64,000 nucleotides of DNA from Gymnogyps californianus (lineage: Eukaryota > Chordata > Aves > Accipitriformes > Cathartidae). The notes beneath the pieces were generated by a model. That model saw only the letters and a list, made by a program, of their open reading frames with translations, did no database searches and had not been told where the DNA came from. The translations under genes and the position numbers were made by a program. The DNA lies in assembly GCF_018139145.2 (NCBI RefSeq), contig NC_059478.1, positions 17,467,001-17,531,000 on the forward strand. Direction: 5' to 3'. Position 1 is the stretch's first letter; every line of letters begins with the position of its first letter. This document shows positions 60,704 through 64,000 of the stretch, in pieces.

Positions 60704-61229
60704 TGTGACCTCACCTTGAATACTGTGTGCAGTTCTGGGCCCCACCATTTAAGAGGGATGTGAAGGTCCTTGAATGTGTCCAGAGGAGGGCAACAAAGCT
60801 GGTGAAAGGGCTGGAAGGAAAGTCCTATGAGGAACGGCTGAGGACTTTGGACTTGTCTAGTTTGGAGAAAAGGAGGCTGAGGGGCGACCTCGTTGTTCTC
60901 TACAGCTTCCTGAGGAGGGGAGGTGGAGAGGGAGGTGCTGATCTTTTCTCCCTGGTATCTAGTGATAGGATGCGTGGGAATGGTTCAAAGCTGTGCCAGG
61001 GAGGTTTAGACTGGACATTAGGAAACATTTCTTTACTGAGAGGATGGTCAAACAGTGGAAGAGGCTTCCTAGAGAGGTGGTTGATGCCCCAAGCCTGTCA
61101 GTGTTTAAGAGGCATTTGGACAATGCCCTTAATAACATGCTTTAACTTGGTCAGCCCTGAATTGGTCAGGCAGTTGGACTAGATGATTGTTGTAGGTCCC
61201 TTCCAACTGAAATAGTCTATTCTATTATG
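60704..61229 (+). mobile_element. CR1 LINE, 5'-truncated 3' end
   Basis: About 525 bases match the 3' end of a CR1 non-LTR retrotransposon on the plus strand. The translated start [15 protein letters not shown], then [22 protein letters not shown] and [14 protein letters not shown] are the C-terminal part of the reverse-transcriptase ORF. After a one-base frame shift near 60996-61004 the frame continues through [16 protein letters not shown] to a stop at 61143-61145. The short 3' UTR contains AGGTCCCTTCCAACTGAAAT and ends in ATTCTATT-type units, the CR1 tail. Severe 5' truncation is normal for CR1, and the copy cannot be active. Confidence 0.93.
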
Positions 61230-61672
61230 AGGAAGCCAGACCAGTTTGCAGCAGTTAATGGAAACAGAAACCCTTAGATTTTAGGTATTTTTTAAAAATT
61301 GAAAGTTAAAGCCAGATTCAGAATATAGAAGGGCCTTGAGCAGGGCAGTCAGCTCCCTTTTTTCCTTGGTGGTTTTACAGAAGACAGGTTTTATGTCCTT
61401 TGCCCTTGAGCACCCTTTCCATTTAAGAGAGTTGAGATTAATTTGTTTTAGCTGTGAAAGACTTGCCAAATCAATCCATCCTAACAGCATGTGTTTCCCA
61501 GCACATCTGCATGGCTCAACACTTGAAGCAAGAAGCTAGCAATAATAATAATATTAGGATTGATAAGAAAAAAAGATACCAAGAATGTCCTGAATGTGGG
61601 CTCCGACCTCCCTGGCTGCTGGGGTTGGACCATGGAGGGTGCAGGCTTCTGTCCTTTGGGCAAGTAGCCCTC

Positions 61673-62253
61673 TGTCCTGGTTTCGGCTGGGACAGAGTTA
61701 ACTTTCTTCTTGGTAGCTGGTACAGAGCTGCGTTTTGGATTTAGTGTGAGAATACTGTTGATAACATGCTGATGTTTTAGTTGTTGTTAAGTAGCGCTTA
61801 TCCTAAGCCAAGGACTTTTCAGTTTCCCATGCTCTGCCAGCAAGCAGGTGTGCAAGAAGCTGGGAGGGAGCAGAGCCAGGAGAGCTGACCCGAACTAGCC
61901 AAAGGGGTATTCCATACAGTAGAACATCATGCTCAGTATATAAACGGGGGGAGTTGGCTGGGAGGGGCGGATCACAGCTCTGGCATTGGTCAGCGGGTGG
62001 TGAGCAATTGCATTGTGCATCACTTGTCTTTTCTTGGGTTTTATTTCTCTCTCTTTTTGTTATATTCTTTTTCATTACTTTTATTATATTATCAGGTAGT
62101 ATTATATTTTATTTTACTTCAGTTAAACTGTTCTTATCTCAACCCACGAGTTTTACTTTTTTTTCCTGATCCTCCTCCCCATCCCACTGGGAGGGGAGAG
62201 AGAGGGGAGCTGCTGCGTGATGCTTAGTTGCTGGCTGGGATCAAACCACAACA
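61673..62253 (+). mobile_element. Solo LTR of an endogenous retrovirus, copy 3
   Basis: A 581-bp LTR runs from TGTCCTGGTTTC to CCACAACA, flanked by a perfect 5-bp target duplication, CCCTC (61668-61672 and 62254-62258). The plus-strand TATA box is at 61937-61944. At the place of the ATTAAA signal it reads GTTAAA (62122-62127), so its polyadenylation signal is changed. It lacks about 14 bases near 61980, where copies 1 and 2 have the GGGAACTAACTGGGCAT segment. Its U3 matches copy 2 more than copy 1. It lies 444 bases after the CR1 fragment. Confidence 0.92.
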
Positions 62254-64000
62254 CCCTCTGTTCCCCAACTCAAGTTATCCTTTGATCTCCATAGTTGAGC
62301 TTCCATCTGCCATAGCTGGTTCTTAGGCTGAGGTGGCTGAGGCCAGACAAGACTTAATCCATACAAGACTTACTTCTTCCTGCCTGAGCCTAGAAACCTT
62401 TTCAACATATACTGTTGTACCCTTAGGAGGAGAAATTAATTAATCTGTTCTTTAGAGGGCTATGATACCTGGAAGCAAAATGAAGGATGGCAGCAGTAGA
62501 ACAGGAAGAATGGAAAACGTGCATCTCCAGAGAAGCAAACGAATGATAGAGGGCTAGTAGTTATTCCTGGAAGATTATTATCTTCAGTTGCCCTGCAGTA
62601 CGTCAACTAACTAGATAAATGCAACAGCCATGTCCTGCAGATAGTGGGCTGAAGATGAAATCTGCAAGAATCCATCAGTGTTATTGACTAAGGACCTTAC
62701 CTTTGTTTCAGTTCCATTCAGTACCTGTTGTATCTTCACTTCTCAGTTTCTGTCCCACTTTCATGTCACTTGCAACCTAGCTAATTCCCTGTCCTTCTAT
62801 TTCTTGGTCAAGTTTAATTCAGATTCTGAACTAAGAACAAATGGTAACTCCTGATATTAATCTCAGTTGCCTCACGACTAGATCAGTCTCAAGAATTAGA
62901 AATCATATCTATATAATACGGTATTATATTTGAAATAGAAAAATCCAAGCTGAAGCTGCTCAAGCTTTCTTAATTAAGCTACTAAATGAAACATGAACAT
63001 AAAATCTTTTGTGCAGTTTCCATGTGTGTTGATAAATGTTTGGAACATGAGTGCTTGCTTCTCTCTGGGGCTTTCACCAATCACAGTAGCGTATAGCTAT
63101 ACTTTGGCACTAACCTAGTGTCATCTAGAGTTATGATGTACAAGTGGGAATCTAACCTGCATGGGGTAAGAATACAGGGTTTGTTTTGCAGTGGTGGAGG
63201 TTTTCACTATCTCAAGATGCAAACACACTGGCAATTCTCCTTAAAAGATACTCTAGGACGATATTAAGATCACTTGATAAAAACAGTAAGAAATAGGTTT
63301 TTATGATAATCAGGAAATAATAGATAACATATAATCTAGGGTAGGTTGAGAAGCAAATCTAGAACTACAGGATTTTTGAGAGAAAGTATTCTGTCTTTGT
63401 GACAGATACCAACAGATAGTAGGGAAAGCTGTTAATATTGCTTTCTGTCATGTTAAAAGGAACTGCTGTGTTGAAGTTTCCCGCCAACAATTTTTCTTTT
63501 TGACTTCTGTCAAGCTGCCCTAATGAAAAACCAGTGTTAAAGAATATTACTACCAAATTTAAGTTGGTAGCAAAAGTAAATTACATTAAAATTTGCCTTT
63601 GATTAACAGATGCTCATCAGAAGCTGGAAATTGCTCGAAAGTAATCTGAACTTAATGCAAATATGAAATGTGACTGGAAAGTGAAACAATTTTGCAGATC
63701 ATAGTAATATTTTGTACTTGTATGAAAACATATATGTATTGATGAGAAATATCAATCTCTTCTCACAGTTTTAAAGAATGTTGGGTAACTTAAAGATCAT
63801 AATCTGACAGATAAAACTACTTTTTAAAAAATAAATGTTTTGGTTCATTTGAAATATGTAAACTTTCAGCTGTCTCCTTATTTATTCTCTAAATTAGATG
63901 ATTTTGGTAAGAATTAAAAAATATTTTAATGCTATAGTCTGACCCCTGCATGTTTTCCAGTGGTTTGCTACTGCACCTGCACAAGTGTCTTTTAAATAAC

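Larger units (their letters stand above)
53865..64000. other. EVI5: EVI5 intron 18, continues past the window
   Basis: At least 10.1 kb. It holds a 22-base T run (57824-57845), a 24-bp direct repeat (60517-60564), a sense CR1 3' end (60704-61229) and a sense solo LTR (61673-62253). I looked for the expected next EVI5 segment (a KEEGKLQGQL-like start) and did not find it. Confidence 0.75.

Noticed and set aside
60727..61182. 151-codon open frame as a host gene
   Set aside because: It is the decayed C-terminus of the CR1 reverse-transcriptase ORF, with a frame shift inside.
19765..62253. Full provirus between LTR copies
   Set aside because: The LTRs are 17-24 kb apart, separated by EVI5 exons, and each has its own distinct target duplication, so they are independent solo LTRs without gag, pol or env.
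1..64000. tRNA, snRNA, snoRNA genes or CRISPR arrays
   Set aside because: A by-eye scan found no B-box-like tRNA motifs in the right context, no regular spaced repeats and no recognisable snRNA start; small RNAs could still be missed without a covariance-model search.

Overview
This is eukaryotic, almost certainly avian, nuclear DNA. The evidence is a split gene with GT-AG introns, two CpG islands set in AT-rich introns, the 3' end of a CR1 LINE (the typical bird and reptile retrotransposon) and three copies of a 0.57-0.61 kb LTR of a type I remember as common in birds. No bacterial, phage or CRISPR features were found.

The window is dominated by one plus-strand gene, EVI5 (ecotropic viral integration site 5), a TBC-domain RabGAP and coiled-coil protein. 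Seventeen coding exons from 16194 to 53864 were read by eye. They join in one open frame of 2151 nt (717 codons) with consensus splice sites. They encode the Ser/Thr-rich N-terminal region, the whole TBC domain with its arginine and glutamine fingers, and most of the coiled coil. The C-terminal exons lie beyond the right edge. The start-codon exon is less certain. The best candidate is at 1942-1997: 17 codons, phase 0.

Layout. 1-905: CpG island with a candidate minus-strand first exon (terminal oligopyrimidine start, ATG then GT donor) that fits RPL5, whose gene lies beside the EVI5 5' end in human. 906-3059: AT-rich stretch with the candidate EVI5 start exon. 3060-3990: second CpG island with a possible alternative first exon. 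3991-16193: long 5' intron. 16194-28820: N-terminal region and TBC exons. 30227-53864: coiled-coil exons. 53865-64000: unfinished last intron with a CR1 3' end and a solo LTR.

Three solo LTRs lie in introns, all in the EVI5 sense direction, and each has a perfect 5-bp target-site duplication. The observations most worth testing are: (1) a 33-nt in-frame cassette exon with a weak donor, followed within 335 nt by four TGCATG (RBFOX-type) hexamers; (2) an exon-encoded coiled-coil module present in exons 14, 15, 16 and 18; and (3) two possible EVI5 promoters that would give different N-termini. I found no clearly novel multi-gene system; this is a conserved vertebrate gene with lineage-specific repeats.
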